Below, one piece after another: positions 45,727 to 53,811 of a stretch of DNA of 55,203 nt. The DNA is from Cyclobacterium xiamenense (GTDB lineage: Bacteria > Bacteroidota > Bacteroidia > Cytophagales > Cyclobacteriaceae). The stretch is taken from contig NZ_WIOK01000032.1 in NCBI RefSeq assembly GCF_009467825.1, positions 1 to 55,203 of the forward strand, given 5' to 3'. Positions within the stretch are counted from its first letter, which is position 1. Each line of letters opens with the position of its first letter. The translations under genes were made by a program, and so were the position numbers. The notes under the pieces were generated by a model. The model worked only from the letters and a program-made list of their open reading frames with translations, did not search any database and was not told the DNA's origin.

Positions 45727-46872
45727 TTATTTTATTTTCAACTTTAATTGATAAAAAGTAACTTTATCCTCCTCCACCCCTAAATAATCCTGGTCCTTCA
45801 GACCAAAAATAGCTCCATTTTCATCCACCACACTGCTGAGCGTAATACCCTGTGGAACCGCAATATCCTTTTGCAGTATCCGATGTTCCCGGTCCAGAAC
45901 CGCCAGGTAATTGGTGATTTGAAGGGAAAATGCCGCTCTTTCTTCCATCGTATTCCTGGGAAAGGATTTGGCCTTTTCCTCCTCCATACCCTTGGTGTAA
46001 TGGATGAGGATCTGGCTGTCCAAAACAAACAGGTTTTGGATCCTGCCAAAGACATTGTAAAGACTCGCTTCGTAGTAATCATCCATGTTGGCCATGGGAA
46101 CACCCTTGATTGCGACGGCATCTTTCAGGTCCAGGTCGATGGTTTTTTGGTAAATCAAATGTTCCTCCTCCTGCCCGTACAGGTGATAGGCCAATTCGCC
46201 CCTGAAATAGACCAACCACTCCTCTCCGGCAGGAATCACGGTAGGAAAGGTCCAGTGGTAAAAATTACCGTCCTCGTATATCGTTCCGGGGGGAAAAGGC
46301 ATGGTCTGCCTGTAGGCACCTGTTTCCGGATCAAGTAGCTCCAGAATGGGACTGCGGTAAATGCTTGCAAACATTTCGGCCTGGTTGGTATAATCCTGTT
46401 CTCCCCTTTCCGGCCGGATATAAGCCAGTTCCTTTCCGAAGGCATGAACGGGACTTTTGAGCCCGTTGATAAAGGTGTACGGTGGATTTAAATCCATGCG
46501 CTTGACGATTTCTCCCTCCCTGGAAAAAAACAGCAAGCCCTTTGCGGCATCCATTACCGTGAATTGCCCCGTAAAAAAGCCCCATCCCATAGCCCAGGAG
46601 ATGGCATTGGGACCGTCCTTTGCCAGGTGAAACCGGGAACTGACGTTTCCTTCCCTGTCAAACAGCAATACTTCGTCCGTACCGTTGTCCATGCCCAGAA
46701 AAAGGTGGGTTAACGAGTCGTAGTCATAAAGAAACAGATTCCCCTGATAATCCACCTGAATGGAGTCAGTTACCATCAATTGATACGTAAAATCATCCTT
46801 GCTTTTTTTACCGTTATTGCTACACCCGAAAAAGGCCGAAGCCAAACAGCATATACAAAGCCCTATTTTCAT
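45727..46872 (-). CDS. DUF4221-like lipoprotein, copy 1
   Basis: A 381-residue lipoprotein (AFFGC, Cys17) with beta-propeller-like repeats: DSIQVDYQGNLFLYDYD (about 36-52), TDEVLLFDREGNV, HLAKDGPNAIS and a closing ALKDQDYLGVEEDKVTFYQ-like segment where the penultimate blade ends. It is a paralogue of the next gene upstream (47142-48305): both carry DSxxxDYxG, KDYD/YDYD, DDGPEAIS/KDGPNAIS, and GLKDQ/ALKDQ at the end. DUF4221 proteins are seen mainly in Bacteroidota with unknown role. The start at 46872 gives the lipoprotein leader. Confidence 0.75.
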   Translation of the reverse strand: MKIGLCICCLASAFFGCSNNGKKSKDDFTYQLMVTDSIQVDYQGNLFLYDYDSLTHLFLGMDNGTDEVLLFDREGNVSSRFHLAKDGPNAISWAMGWGFFTGQFTVMDAAKGLLFFSREGEIVKRMDLNPPYTFINGLKSPVHAFGKELAYIRPERGEQDYTNQAEMFASIYRSPILELLDPETGAYRQTMPFPPGTIYEDGNFYHWTFPTVIPAGEEWLVYFRGELAYHLYGQEEEHLIYQKTIDLDLKDAVAIKGVPMANMDDYYEASLYNVFGRIQNLFVLDSQILIHYTKGMEEEKAKSFPRNTMEERAAFSLQITNYLAVLDREHRILQKDIAVPQGITLSSVVDENGAIFGLKDQDYLGVEEDKVTFYQLKLKIK

Positions 46873-46983
46873 CTTCCCAAGATCCACAAAAGAAAATGAA
46901 ACCATTACATAAAAGGTGTTAAATTTTACTAATCGGGGGATTTTGGGAGATAAATAAAGGATTTTAATACTTAGCATGTCGAA

Positions 46984-47021
46984 AAAATCCCCCCTTGCCC
47001 TCCGCCGCGGCGGAGGGATTT
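46984..47021. repeat. Palindromic repeat between the DUF4221 paralogues
   Basis: A perfect 20-bp palindrome (arm CCCTCCGCCG, 46998-47017) is embedded between ATCCCCCC on the left and GGATTTA on the right. The identical 20-bp palindrome recurs at 48483-48502, and shorter relatives (TCCCCC...GGGGGAT) are at 44741-44775 and 48605-48642. Confidence 0.7.
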
Positions 47022-47141
47022 ATCTTATCTGCATTTTCTATGTTCATGGTAAAAAGGAACCACTTGTCCACAGAAACATCAGCTAGAATCGAATACAGGT
47101 TTCTACCTAATTGGCTATCTTCTCGCGACCAAAAATTAAAT

Positions 47142-48305
47142 TTACTCCCCTCCGTAGTCCAGTTTAAATTTATACACCGTATGAAAATCCTCTTCCACAC
47201 CTGCCTGTTCCTGGTCTTTTAGAGCCACGAGTTGGCCTTCCTTGTCCACTTGGGCTGTAAAAGGAACGATGCTTTTCGGAATGGGTAGGTCCACTGCGCG
47301 CAGGCCAAACTCCGAAACAAAAACGGCGAATTCCATGGGAAAGGAGTACACCAATTCCCGCCGCTGTGCTGGATCCGACACATCATAAGCCGCTTTCGTT
47401 TCGGGAGAAACCCCCTTGCTGTAAAAGGCGATAAAATGATCCTTCAGGGGTAAAAACCGGTGGATCTGGGGGATACGATACACCATTCCATTTTTTTCAA
47501 AGAAGGTATCCATCTGCTCCAATGGCACCGGCTGGTCCGTGAAGGCGTTCTTCGCCGGAATTTTTACCGTCTGCTCAAAGAGCAACTGCTGTTCCTTTTC
47601 GCTATAAACATGAAACTCCAGGGCATTGGTGACCGAAAGGAACCATTGGGAGCCGCTATTTTGAATAAGTGGCGTAGGATACCCGTAAAAGAGCCCTTCT
47701 TCAAAGGCATCAGTTTCCGGAAAATGCATGGTAGGATAATATTCGTCGCTGATTGTATCCAACACCTCCATCATGGGTCCTCCGTCCAACATGCGTTGGT
47801 AGGCTGCCTGCCGGTCCTGCCCCTCTTCCGCCGGTTCCGGTTTGTAGTACAGCAATTTATCCCCCAGCGAAGAGGCTGCTATATGCGCGCCCCCCACGAT
47901 CCAAAAATAGGGATAGGGTATCTCCGTCCGGTTCAACACCTTTCCCTCTCGGCTCAGGGTGTAGATTTTATCGCCAAAGATGCAGATGTTTCCTGCGGAG
48001 AACCTGGGGTTCAACCCATAGCCGCTGATGGCCTCCGGCCCGTCGTCTTGGAGGATAAACGTGTGTTGGATAGCCCCTGAGGTATCAAAAATCAAGACTT
48101 CCTTTTTTTGTTGGTTATAGGCCAGGTAGCGGTTGGTTTCCCGATCGTAATCCTTTAGTTCCAGGCTGCCCATATAGTCGATGCGAACGGAGTCTACCAA
48201 TTGAAGGGAATAGCTGGGGGAATGGGTAGTTTCCTTTTGGGAGCGGGAGCAGGACAGCAGGCAAGTTGCTAGTAGTGTTATTAGGACTAGGCGAAGATTC
48301 GACAT
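47142..48305 (-). CDS. DUF4221-like lipoprotein, copy 2
   Basis: A 387-residue lipoprotein (CLLSC, Cys19) similar in plan and motifs to copy 1: DSVRIDYMGSLELKDYD near 40-56, KKEVLIFDTSGAI, LQDDGPEAISGYG, ending LVALKDQEQAGVEEDF. The motifs suggest a six- or seven-bladed propeller that is displayed in the periplasm or at the surface. The two paralogues are separated by 269 bp, and copies of the same 20-bp palindrome lie on both sides of this gene, which hints at duplication by repeat recombination. The start at 48305 matches the signal peptide; the longer frame start does not. Confidence 0.75.
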   Translation of the reverse strand: MSNLRLVLITLLATCLLSCSRSQKETTHSPSYSLQLVDSVRIDYMGSLELKDYDRETNRYLAYNQQKKEVLIFDTSGAIQHTFILQDDGPEAISGYGLNPRFSAGNICIFGDKIYTLSREGKVLNRTEIPYPYFWIVGGAHIAASSLGDKLLYYKPEPAEEGQDRQAAYQRMLDGGPMMEVLDTISDEYYPTMHFPETDAFEEGLFYGYPTPLIQNSGSQWFLSVTNALEFHVYSEKEQQLLFEQTVKIPAKNAFTDQPVPLEQMDTFFEKNGMVYRIPQIHRFLPLKDHFIAFYSKGVSPETKAAYDVSDPAQRRELVYSFPMEFAVFVSEFGLRAVDLPIPKSIVPFTAQVDKEGQLVALKDQEQAGVEEDFHTVYKFKLDYGGE

Positions 48306-48477
48306 GATTAAAAGTAAAACTATTGGTTTAAAAAAACAAAGCAAAGCTTCCTACTTGCTGCTGTTAGGGGAATTTTTTTCAGTCCGTTTAAATGGCATTT
48401 ATTCAGCTTTAGTTGGTTAACTGTCCATTAGATTTACATGCACTAGTGGACCGCTAGCGCTTTCGGGTAGTGTAACT

Positions 48478-48557
48478 AAAATCCCTCCGCCGCGGCGGAG
48501 GGCAACGCCTCTCCCGACCAGAGTCGGGAGAGGATTTTGTCGGGAGAGGATTTTTTT
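48478..48557. repeat. Compound palindromic repeat with duplicated arm
   Basis: It contains the 20-bp palindrome (48483-48502), then a perfect 11-bp hairpin CCTCTCCCGAC-CAGA-GTCGGGAGAGG (48508-48533), then a direct copy of GTCGGGAGAGGATTTT (48523-48538 and 48539-48554) ending in T. The duplicated arm looks like slippage or insertion within the hairpin. The 399-bp gap 48306-48704 contains this element, the next one and no gene. Confidence 0.7.
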
Positions 48558-48604
48558 GTACCCATCCCATCTATGCATTTTACGATTTTGATACGATTTT
48601 CGTA

Positions 48605-48642
48605 CGTAAATCCCCCTGCCCCCTTTGAAAGGGGGATTTTAC
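48605..48642. repeat. TAAATCCCCC palindromic repeat
   Basis: GTAAATCCCCCT at 48606-48617 pairs with AGGGGGATTTTAC at 48630-48642 (nearly complete symmetry), with a CCCCTTTGAAAGG interior. It is related to the elements at 44741-44775 and 46984-47021 by the shared AAATCCCCC/GGGGGATTT ends. Confidence 0.65.
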
Positions 48643-48704
48643 TTTTTCAAAATTTGCAAGTACGTTCCTGGATTTCGATATACTCAGCACTTTGTTAATG
48701 CCCC

Positions 48705-49157
48705 CTAGGTATCTTTCCCGGGTGGGATCACCTGAATGCTGGGGTTGATGGTGAGCAGGTCGGCAATCAGGGCATCACTGTCTTCCGGGGCAATGTACAC
48801 ATCGTCGTACCGGTTGTATTTTACAATCAAGCCTCCGGTAGCCAGTGCAGGCTTCACTCCCACCCAGCGGGTTTTGCCTTTACGTATGGTCCGGATGCTA
48901 GCTATGTCAATTTCTCCCTTGATATAGCCTGACTTGTAGTAAAAGGTATGACCCCGTACCCGATACCGGGTGTCAAAATACGGCCAGATAATCAATAAGG
49001 CCGGAGCGGCCAGGGGGATGATCCTTCGCAGCTTCTCCTCCATGGGTTTCGGGTCTAAAAGCCCGTATGCCAGTGGCAATACCAGTAGGACAAGCAGTAT
49101 CCCCTGTATCAGGCGTCCTTTTTTTGCCTTGTACGTTTTCAATTTAAGCGGCTGCAT
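48705..49157 (-). CDS. PH-domain-like membrane protein
   Basis: A 150-residue protein with two hydrophobic helices near the N-terminus (about 17-33 and 46-60), followed by a soluble ~85-residue domain. The sequence FDTRYRVRGHTFYYKSGY then GEIDIASIRTIRKGKTRW is the pattern of bacterial PH-like (bPH) domains, in which the short helix-strand-strand segment IxxIxxI follows the first hairpin. It ends with LIADLLTINPSIQV. Similar small proteins sit in the membrane and are of unknown role. No operon partner. Confidence 0.8.
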   Translation of the reverse strand: MQPLKLKTYKAKKGRLIQGILLVLLVLPLAYGLLDPKPMEEKLRRIIPLAAPALLIIWPYFDTRYRVRGHTFYYKSGYIKGEIDIASIRTIRKGKTRWVGVKPALATGGLIVKYNRYDDVYIAPEDSDALIADLLTINPSIQVIPPGKDT

Positions 49158-49347
49158 CCCGTTATTTTTACTACTAAAAATAGCGAAGATTTATGATTAT
49201 TTAAAAATATCAAGGTAATTTTCAATGGAGTCCAACACTCTCAGGGCTAAAGGATCGGGAGGGTTTTGGGTTGTTCAGACCTGATTTTTTGTCATTGGAA
49301 TTGCTTTGAGTAGGAAAAGAGGTGGTTAAGGTTTACTGTTTAATTTT

Positions 49348-49380
49348 ATGTAATTTGAAAGTTTTACTTTCAAATTACAT
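49348..49380. repeat. Perfect 15-bp inverted repeat before the ATPase gene
   Basis: ATGTAATTTGAAAGT (49348-49362) and ACTTTCAAATTACAT (49366-49380) are exact inverse copies with a TTT loop. It ends 44 bp before the start of the DUF4143 ATPase. No long T run follows. It could be an operator, an attenuator in the leader or a mobile hairpin. Confidence 0.75.
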
Positions 49381-49424
49381 ACTTTATGGTTAATTTAAAA
49401 AAAACCTACTGAATTTAAGTAACA

Positions 49425-50615
49425 ATGATCCATCGGATTCTTGAAGAAAAACTGATCCAGGGTCTAAAATCCATGCCAGTAGTCGTCCTATTGGGACCCA
49501 GACAGGTCGGAAAGACAACCCTTGCAATAGATCTGAACAAATTCGACCTGGGTAAACCCCTCCATTACCTGGATCTGGAACTTGATTCGGATCTGGCAAA
49601 GCTGGATGATGCGGAAAGCTACCTGAGAAGGTTTGAAAACCAACTAATGGTAATCGATGAAATTCAACGTCGCCCCGCGTTATTTAAAATCCTCCGGGGA
49701 TTGGTGGACGTAAGGAAAAGAGTTGGGGAAAGAACCTGCCAATTTTTGCTTTTGGGGTCTGCTTCGAAAGATCTATTGCAGCAGTCTTCTGAGACCTTGG
49801 CTGGCAGAATCAGGTATTTGGAACTCAGTCCATTTTCAGTCATGGAGCTGTATCAGAATGATCCTTCGGGATTCAACTATGAGAAACTCTGGTTTAGAGG
49901 AGGGTTTCCAGATAGCTATCTGGCCGAAACGGATAGTGACAGTTGGGATTGGAGATACGATTTTATCACTACCTACGTAGAACGGGACATACCCTTATTT
50001 GGAGCCCAGGTTTCAGCTACCCGCATGAAACGATTTTGGTCCATGCTGGCGCATTACCATGGCCAACAAGCCGTGCTTAGCGAAATAGCTAAAAGTCTGG
50101 AAGTCAGTCACACCACCATTCGGACGTATTTGGACATTCTTCAGGATTTCTTTATGGTGAGGCAGTTGCAGCCCTGGTCTGGGAATACCAGAAAAAGATT
50201 GGTCAAGTCCCCGAAGATTTATATTCGAGATACGGGTTTGTTACACAGTCTATTAACGATCCCCAGTTTCGAACAATTGATGGGACACCCGTTGGTTGGC
50301 GCTAGCTGGGAAGGGTTTGTTATAGAAAATATCAGTACGCTCCTGACCCCCGATTGGGTCAGCAGCTATTATCGATCAAGCAATCAAAGTGAAATAGACT
50401 TGGTTTTGGAAGGACCTGCCCGGGAGGTTTGGGCGATAGAAATAAAAAAATCGGTTTCCCCAACCTTGAGTTCAGGATTTTACCATGCTTGTGAAGACAT
50501 ACAAGCCACAAGAAAGCTTGTGATTTATTCCGGTTCCGACCAATTCCCTATGAAAGGCGGTATTGAAGTAATAGGATTGGTGGCATTTTTGAAAATGATT
50601 AGGGAAAAAAATTAG
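49425..50615 (+). CDS. AAA ATPase with DUF4143 domain
   Basis: A 396-residue protein with an AAA+ ATPase domain (about 1-190) and a DUF4143 C-terminal domain (about 200-370). Walker A is GPRQVGKTT at 24-32, and Walker B is LMVIDEIQR with D78/E79. The C-terminal part contains a winged-helix stretch (SEIAKSLEVSHTTIRTYL) and a PD-(D/E)XK-like block (SEIDLVLEG...VWAIEIKKS). The family is abundant in accessory regions; roles in defence or maintenance have been proposed but not settled. It is single-gene, preceded by a long perfect inverted repeat. Confidence 0.92.
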   Translation: MIHRILEEKLIQGLKSMPVVVLLGPRQVGKTTLAIDLNKFDLGKPLHYLDLELDSDLAKLDDAESYLRRFENQLMVIDEIQRRPALFKILRGLVDVRKRVGERTCQFLLLGSASKDLLQQSSETLAGRIRYLELSPFSVMELYQNDPSGFNYEKLWFRGGFPDSYLAETDSDSWDWRYDFITTYVERDIPLFGAQVSATRMKRFWSMLAHYHGQQAVLSEIAKSLEVSHTTIRTYLDILQDFFMVRQLQPWSGNTRKRLVKSPKIYIRDTGLLHSLLTIPSFEQLMGHPLVGASWEGFVIENISTLLTPDWVSSYYRSSNQSEIDLVLEGPAREVWAIEIKKSVSPTLSSGFYHACEDIQATRKLVIYSGSDQFPMKGGIEVIGLVAFLKMIREKN

Positions 50616-50719
50616 GACAAATCCGAAATCGAACCATTTGCACATTAGCAAATCAATTTATCAGCCAATCATTCATCAAACCATTGTACCATCATATAAT
50701 CAAACCATCAATTTGTGCT

Positions 50720-50912
50720 GGGTGAAATTTGCAATTTCTCCCAGATATTTACGAAAATGCAATTTGGAACACCATATTCCAAAAGGCCATTTGTAATGGC
50801 CAGGCATAAATGAAATTTAGTTATTTCTTCATAAAACCATGTAATCGTTTGAAATCACGTAATCAGGATTGTAAATCCTGCTAGTCCAGGTTCGGAATTG
50901 CAAATTCCGAAC
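50720..50912. repeat. Cluster of hairpins with ATT-NNN-AAT tips
   Basis: At least four hairpins share a stem ending ATT, a three-base loop and AAT: GAAATT-TGC-AATTTC inside 50720-50742 (longer imperfect stem), GGCCATT-TGT-AATGGCC (50785-50801), CAGGATT-GTA-AATCCTG (50864-50880) and GTTCGGAATT-GCA-AATTCCGAAC (50890-50912). A further TTTGGAA/TTCCAAA pair is at 50763-50783. The stems differ in sequence but keep the tip. The enclosing gap 50616-51030 has no gene. Confidence 0.7.
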
Positions 50913-50984
50913 AGCACGGTTTACCAATAAAATGCAGATAATAACTAGGAACCTTTGTTTTTTTTCAAATCACTCTTTGCTTCT

Positions 50985-51001
50985 TTGACAAATTTTGTCA
51001 A
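50985..51001. promoter_or_regulatory. Palindromic operator for the XRE-MNT gene
   Basis: TTGACAAA-T-TTTGTCAA is a perfect 17-bp inverted repeat 29 bp before the ATG at 51031. Its size and position suit binding by the XRE domain of the encoded protein as autorepressor. Its presence also argues against the TTG start at 50995, which would lie inside the repeat. Confidence 0.6.
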
Positions 51002-51030
51002 GTTTTAAGTATCCAAAATCCAAAAATTGT

Positions 51031-51630
51031 ATGCGTAGCCTGGGAGAAACCATCAGGGAATTAAGGAATGAAAGGGAACTTCCACTTCGGACGGTGGCTG
51101 ATCATCTCGGTATTGACCAGGCTATTTTGAGTAAGATCGAACGCGGACTCCGAAGACCAAAGCGGGAGCTGGTAGTCAGACTGGCTGCTTATTTTCAAAT
51201 TTCCGAAAAAGATTTATTGCTGGCCTGGTTAGCAGACAAAATAACGTATGAGCTTGGTGATGAAGAGCTCGCTTTGGAAGCATTGCAAATGGCTGAAGAA
51301 AGGGCAGCTTATGCCGCATTTCAGAAAATTGACAGGGATCGGATTCTGAGAAAAATACAAAATGGAATCAGCAAATTCAAGCAGGTAAAAAAGGCCTGGA
51401 TATATGGATCATTTGCCAGGCAAGAAGATGGGCCGAAAAGCGATGTGGACATTGCGGTTCAAGCTGATCCCACTTTCTCCTATTTTGATCTGGTGGATAT
51501 CCAATATGCCTTGGAAAAAACCATCGACCGCAAGGTGGATATAGGATTTATCGATTCATTTAAACCTTATATTTTTGAGCAGGTAAAAAAGGACCTAAAA
51601 TTGATATATGAAAGAGAAGCATTGGGATAG
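51031..51630 (+). CDS. mntA: XRE-MNT fusion antitoxin (MntA-like)
   Basis: A 199-residue protein with an N-terminal XRE helix-turn-helix (about 4-60; LRTVADHLGIDQAILSKIERG) joined to a minimal nucleotidyltransferase domain (about 105-199). The MNT active site is complete: GSF at 126-128 and DVD at 138-140, with D170 as the third acidic residue. MntA enzymes add AMP chains to a tyrosine of the HEPN toxin and so neutralise it. The fused HTH lets one protein do both neutralising and operon repression. It overlaps the HEPN gene by 23 bp. An earlier TTG start at 50995 is rejected. Confidence 0.88.
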   Translation: MRSLGETIRELRNERELPLRTVADHLGIDQAILSKIERGLRRPKRELVVRLAAYFQISEKDLLLAWLADKITYELGDEELALEALQMAEERAAYAAFQKIDRDRILRKIQNGISKFKQVKKAWIYGSFARQEDGPKSDVDIAVQADPTFSYFDLVDIQYALEKTIDRKVDIGFIDSFKPYIFEQVKKDLKLIYEREALG

Positions 51631-51955
51631 CCAGAGGAGATTAGCGCAAATCCTTAAAGCCATAATTACCATCGACCGATATGTAGAAGGGTTGGATCGG
51701 ATTGCTTTCTGCAAAAACGGGCTTGTTCAGGATGCTGTATTGATGCAATTTATTATTATCGGGGAGTCAATCGACTACGTGGAAAACGAAAAATTGGTTA
51801 AATATGACTATCCATGGTATAAGGTTAAGTCCTTTAGAAATATGATCGCTCACGACTATTTCAACATCAAAATGAAAGCCGTTTGGGAAATTATCCAAAA
51901 AGACTTACCCCATTTAAAATCAATTGTTTCCGTAATTTTACAATCGGAGTTTTGA
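51608..51955 (+). CDS. hepT: HEPN toxin (HepT-like, DUF86)
   Basis: A 115-residue helical protein of the HepT/DUF86 family. The ribonuclease motif is R77-N-M-I-A-H82 (R-x4-H), followed by D83 and Tyr84; in the studied homologues the Tyr of R-x4-H-x-Y is the site that the MNT partner AMPylates. It is expected to cleave RNA (tRNA in the studied case) when free. The start codon lies inside the end of the antitoxin gene in another frame (23-bp overlap), so the two are translationally coupled, antitoxin first. Confidence 0.9.
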   Translation: MKEKHWDSQRRLAQILKAIITIDRYVEGLDRIAFCKNGLVQDAVLMQFIIIGESIDYVENEKLVKYDYPWYKVKSFRNMIAHDYFNIKMKAVWEIIQKDLPHLKSIVSVILQSEF

Positions 51956-52277
51956 CTTTTCGTATGCCGGATTGTACTCGTTTGCGGTAGCCAAGGTGGT
52001 GGTTAAGGGTTAAAGGGCCGGAAACGCTTTGGAAGCTGACAAAAATAGGGATATTCTGTGTTTCTTTTACGGCAATTTGATAAGACGGGTAGGAAAAGGG
52101 TTGTTTAGATTTCGTCAGATGATATTGACTTGGGCAGCAAAGTACCCTGGTAGCTTTTTGGGATTTTGTATCGAACTCCAGGCATCCAGTCCATGTTTCC
52201 GTTACCGATAGGTATTTCTCGCGGAATTGATTGGTTTTTATTATTTTTATAAATCATTCACGTGTTTTGTTAGCCCT
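51956..52277. other. Intergenic region, nothing recognised
   Basis: The 322 bp before the second Uma2 gene contain no convincing frame, no strong hairpin and no repeat that I can pick out; the last ~60 bp are AT-rich and may carry the Uma2 promoter. Confidence 0.35.
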
Positions 52278-52883
52278 ATGGAAACGCAACCTGAAAAAAA
52301 CATAGCCAAAGAACCTGACTTTGCTTACGGCTCCTACACGTATGCGGATTATCTTACCTGGGAGATAGATGAAATGGTAGAACTGATCCGTGGAAAGGTG
52401 TTTCGACAGGCAGCCGCACCACGAGTGATACACCAACGGATTTCCGGAAAAATTTTCTACTCGCTGTACGATTTTCTAAAGGGTAAGCCTTGTGAAGTAT
52501 TCTCAGCACCTTTCGATGTACGACTGCCGGTGGCTTCTAAAAAGAATGAAGATATCGATACGGTGGTCCAACCAGACTTATGTGTCGTATGTGATGCAGG
52601 GAAGATAGACGAACGTGGCTGTCTTGGTGCGCCAGACTTGATCATAGAAATACTTTCTCCCGGTAACAATCGAAAAGACTTGAAGTTGAAATACGACGTG
52701 TATGAGGATTCGGGAGTGAAAGAATACTGGGTCATCCATCCGGATGAGCGAACGCTTCTTATTTATACCCTGGATAAGCGGAAATACCGCGCCTCCCGTT
52801 TATTCACCTTGGGTGACAGGGTAATTTCTGAAGCCCTGCCTGGATTTGAGCTGAAGCTGGATCATGTGTTTGGAGGATTATAG
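52278..52883 (+). CDS. Uma2 family endonuclease, copy 2
   Basis: A 201-residue Uma2 (DUF820) protein nearly colinear with copy 1 (45035-45646): YTYADYLTWEIDEMVELIRG near the N-terminus, AAPRVIHQRI, VQPDLCVVCD, GAPDLIIEILSPGN and the KYDVYEDSGVKEYWVIHPDE block are shared with few changes. All predicted catalytic acids are present. The ATG at 52278 matches the length of copy 1, whereas the upstream ATG adds 17 unlike residues. No partner gene is nearby. Confidence 0.9.
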   Translation: METQPEKNIAKEPDFAYGSYTYADYLTWEIDEMVELIRGKVFRQAAAPRVIHQRISGKIFYSLYDFLKGKPCEVFSAPFDVRLPVASKKNEDIDTVVQPDLCVVCDAGKIDERGCLGAPDLIIEILSPGNNRKDLKLKYDVYEDSGVKEYWVIHPDERTLLIYTLDKRKYRASRLFTLGDRVISEALPGFELKLDHVFGGL

Positions 52884-53142
52884 TTTGGTCTCTGGCTTGG
52901 GATTCCAAGGCACAAAATAGAATACTAAAACAGTATCATATACGGAGCCAGTATTTCGGACTACAGTAGAATAACACCTAACCTATTATAGGGTGAATCA
53001 AAAAGAACATTGTGTTACGTCCTGATTACAATATCCTCCAAGATCCCCCAAAGGCTTGTATTGGAACAATATGTTATTTTTTTGCCATACCTGCGTATCA
53101 AAGAAACGAAAGACAGCATGCGCTATCCAGTTATTCAAACCC

Positions 53143-53460
53143 AAGCACTGAAAGTGCGCAATACCCAAACACAGGGTGCAGCCCACATCAGTCCATAGAA
53201 AAAAATATGCCGCCCATACAGGGCTCAGAGCAACCGGGGATTCCCATGTCGATGGGCTACACCCATCGCTGAGGTATCCCGCCCTTTCAGGGCTTGGATG
53301 AATGAAAACCGAACGGAATCCCGAGCACTGAAGGTGCGCAATACCAAAGCACAGGGTGCAGCCCTGTGACAAAACCCGAAACCTAAACCCCAGCCCTGTA
53401 AGGGCGAAATATGTTTGCCAAAACGCTCATCAGTCCATAGAAAAAAATATGCCGCCCGTT
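53143..53460. repeat. Degenerate long repeat, two copies
   Basis: Two segments recur in the same order: GCACTGAAAGTGCGCAATAC-type at 53145-53164 and 53325-53344 (the latter with GGTGCG), each followed by an ACAGGGTGCAGCC box; and CATCAGTCCATAGAAAAAAA-type at 53186-53215 and 53428-53457, followed by TATGCCGCCC. GCACT-GAA-AGTGC can itself fold. GCCCTTTCAGGGC (53281-53293) adds another palindrome. The enclosing 928-bp gap (52884-53811) has no gene. Confidence 0.65.
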
Positions 53461-53811
53461 CACGGGAAAAACAGGCCAGTTCACAGGTAATACAATTATT
53501 CATTTATATTTTTTGATTTTATCCATTAGATTGGGAAGTAATAAGAGCAAAAATATATCTGGGCTCCTATTTTTCTGGTAATCTACCTACTATTAAACTG
53601 TTTGATCCGCATGAATAATTGTTTCGACAGTTCCGGTAGAATCCTTGGATGACTAAAAGTAGCATTACAAAGGGATTACCAGCGTTGCAGACATCAAAGA
53701 ATACAATGCTTAAAAGTAGATAAAAAAAATTCTTTCGCGATGAGTGGGCACAAATCCCGGGTGTCTTTAGCTGGTCCGGGAAAATAACAAATATTACTAA
53801 TTTAAAGAAAA

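Noticed and set aside
52029-52211. 60-residue plus-strand frame before Uma2 copy 2
   Set aside because: No domain, Phe/Arg-rich, and no conserved start context; likely chance.
53143-53460. CRISPR array
   Set aside because: Only two degenerate copies with unequal spacing, no regular repeat-spacer pattern and no cas genes nearby.
53518-53631. 35-codon protein-like stretch ending SGNLPTIKLFDPHE
   Set aside because: It might be a remnant of a gene, but it is short, lacks a start codon and sits in AT-rich DNA where such stretches arise by chance.
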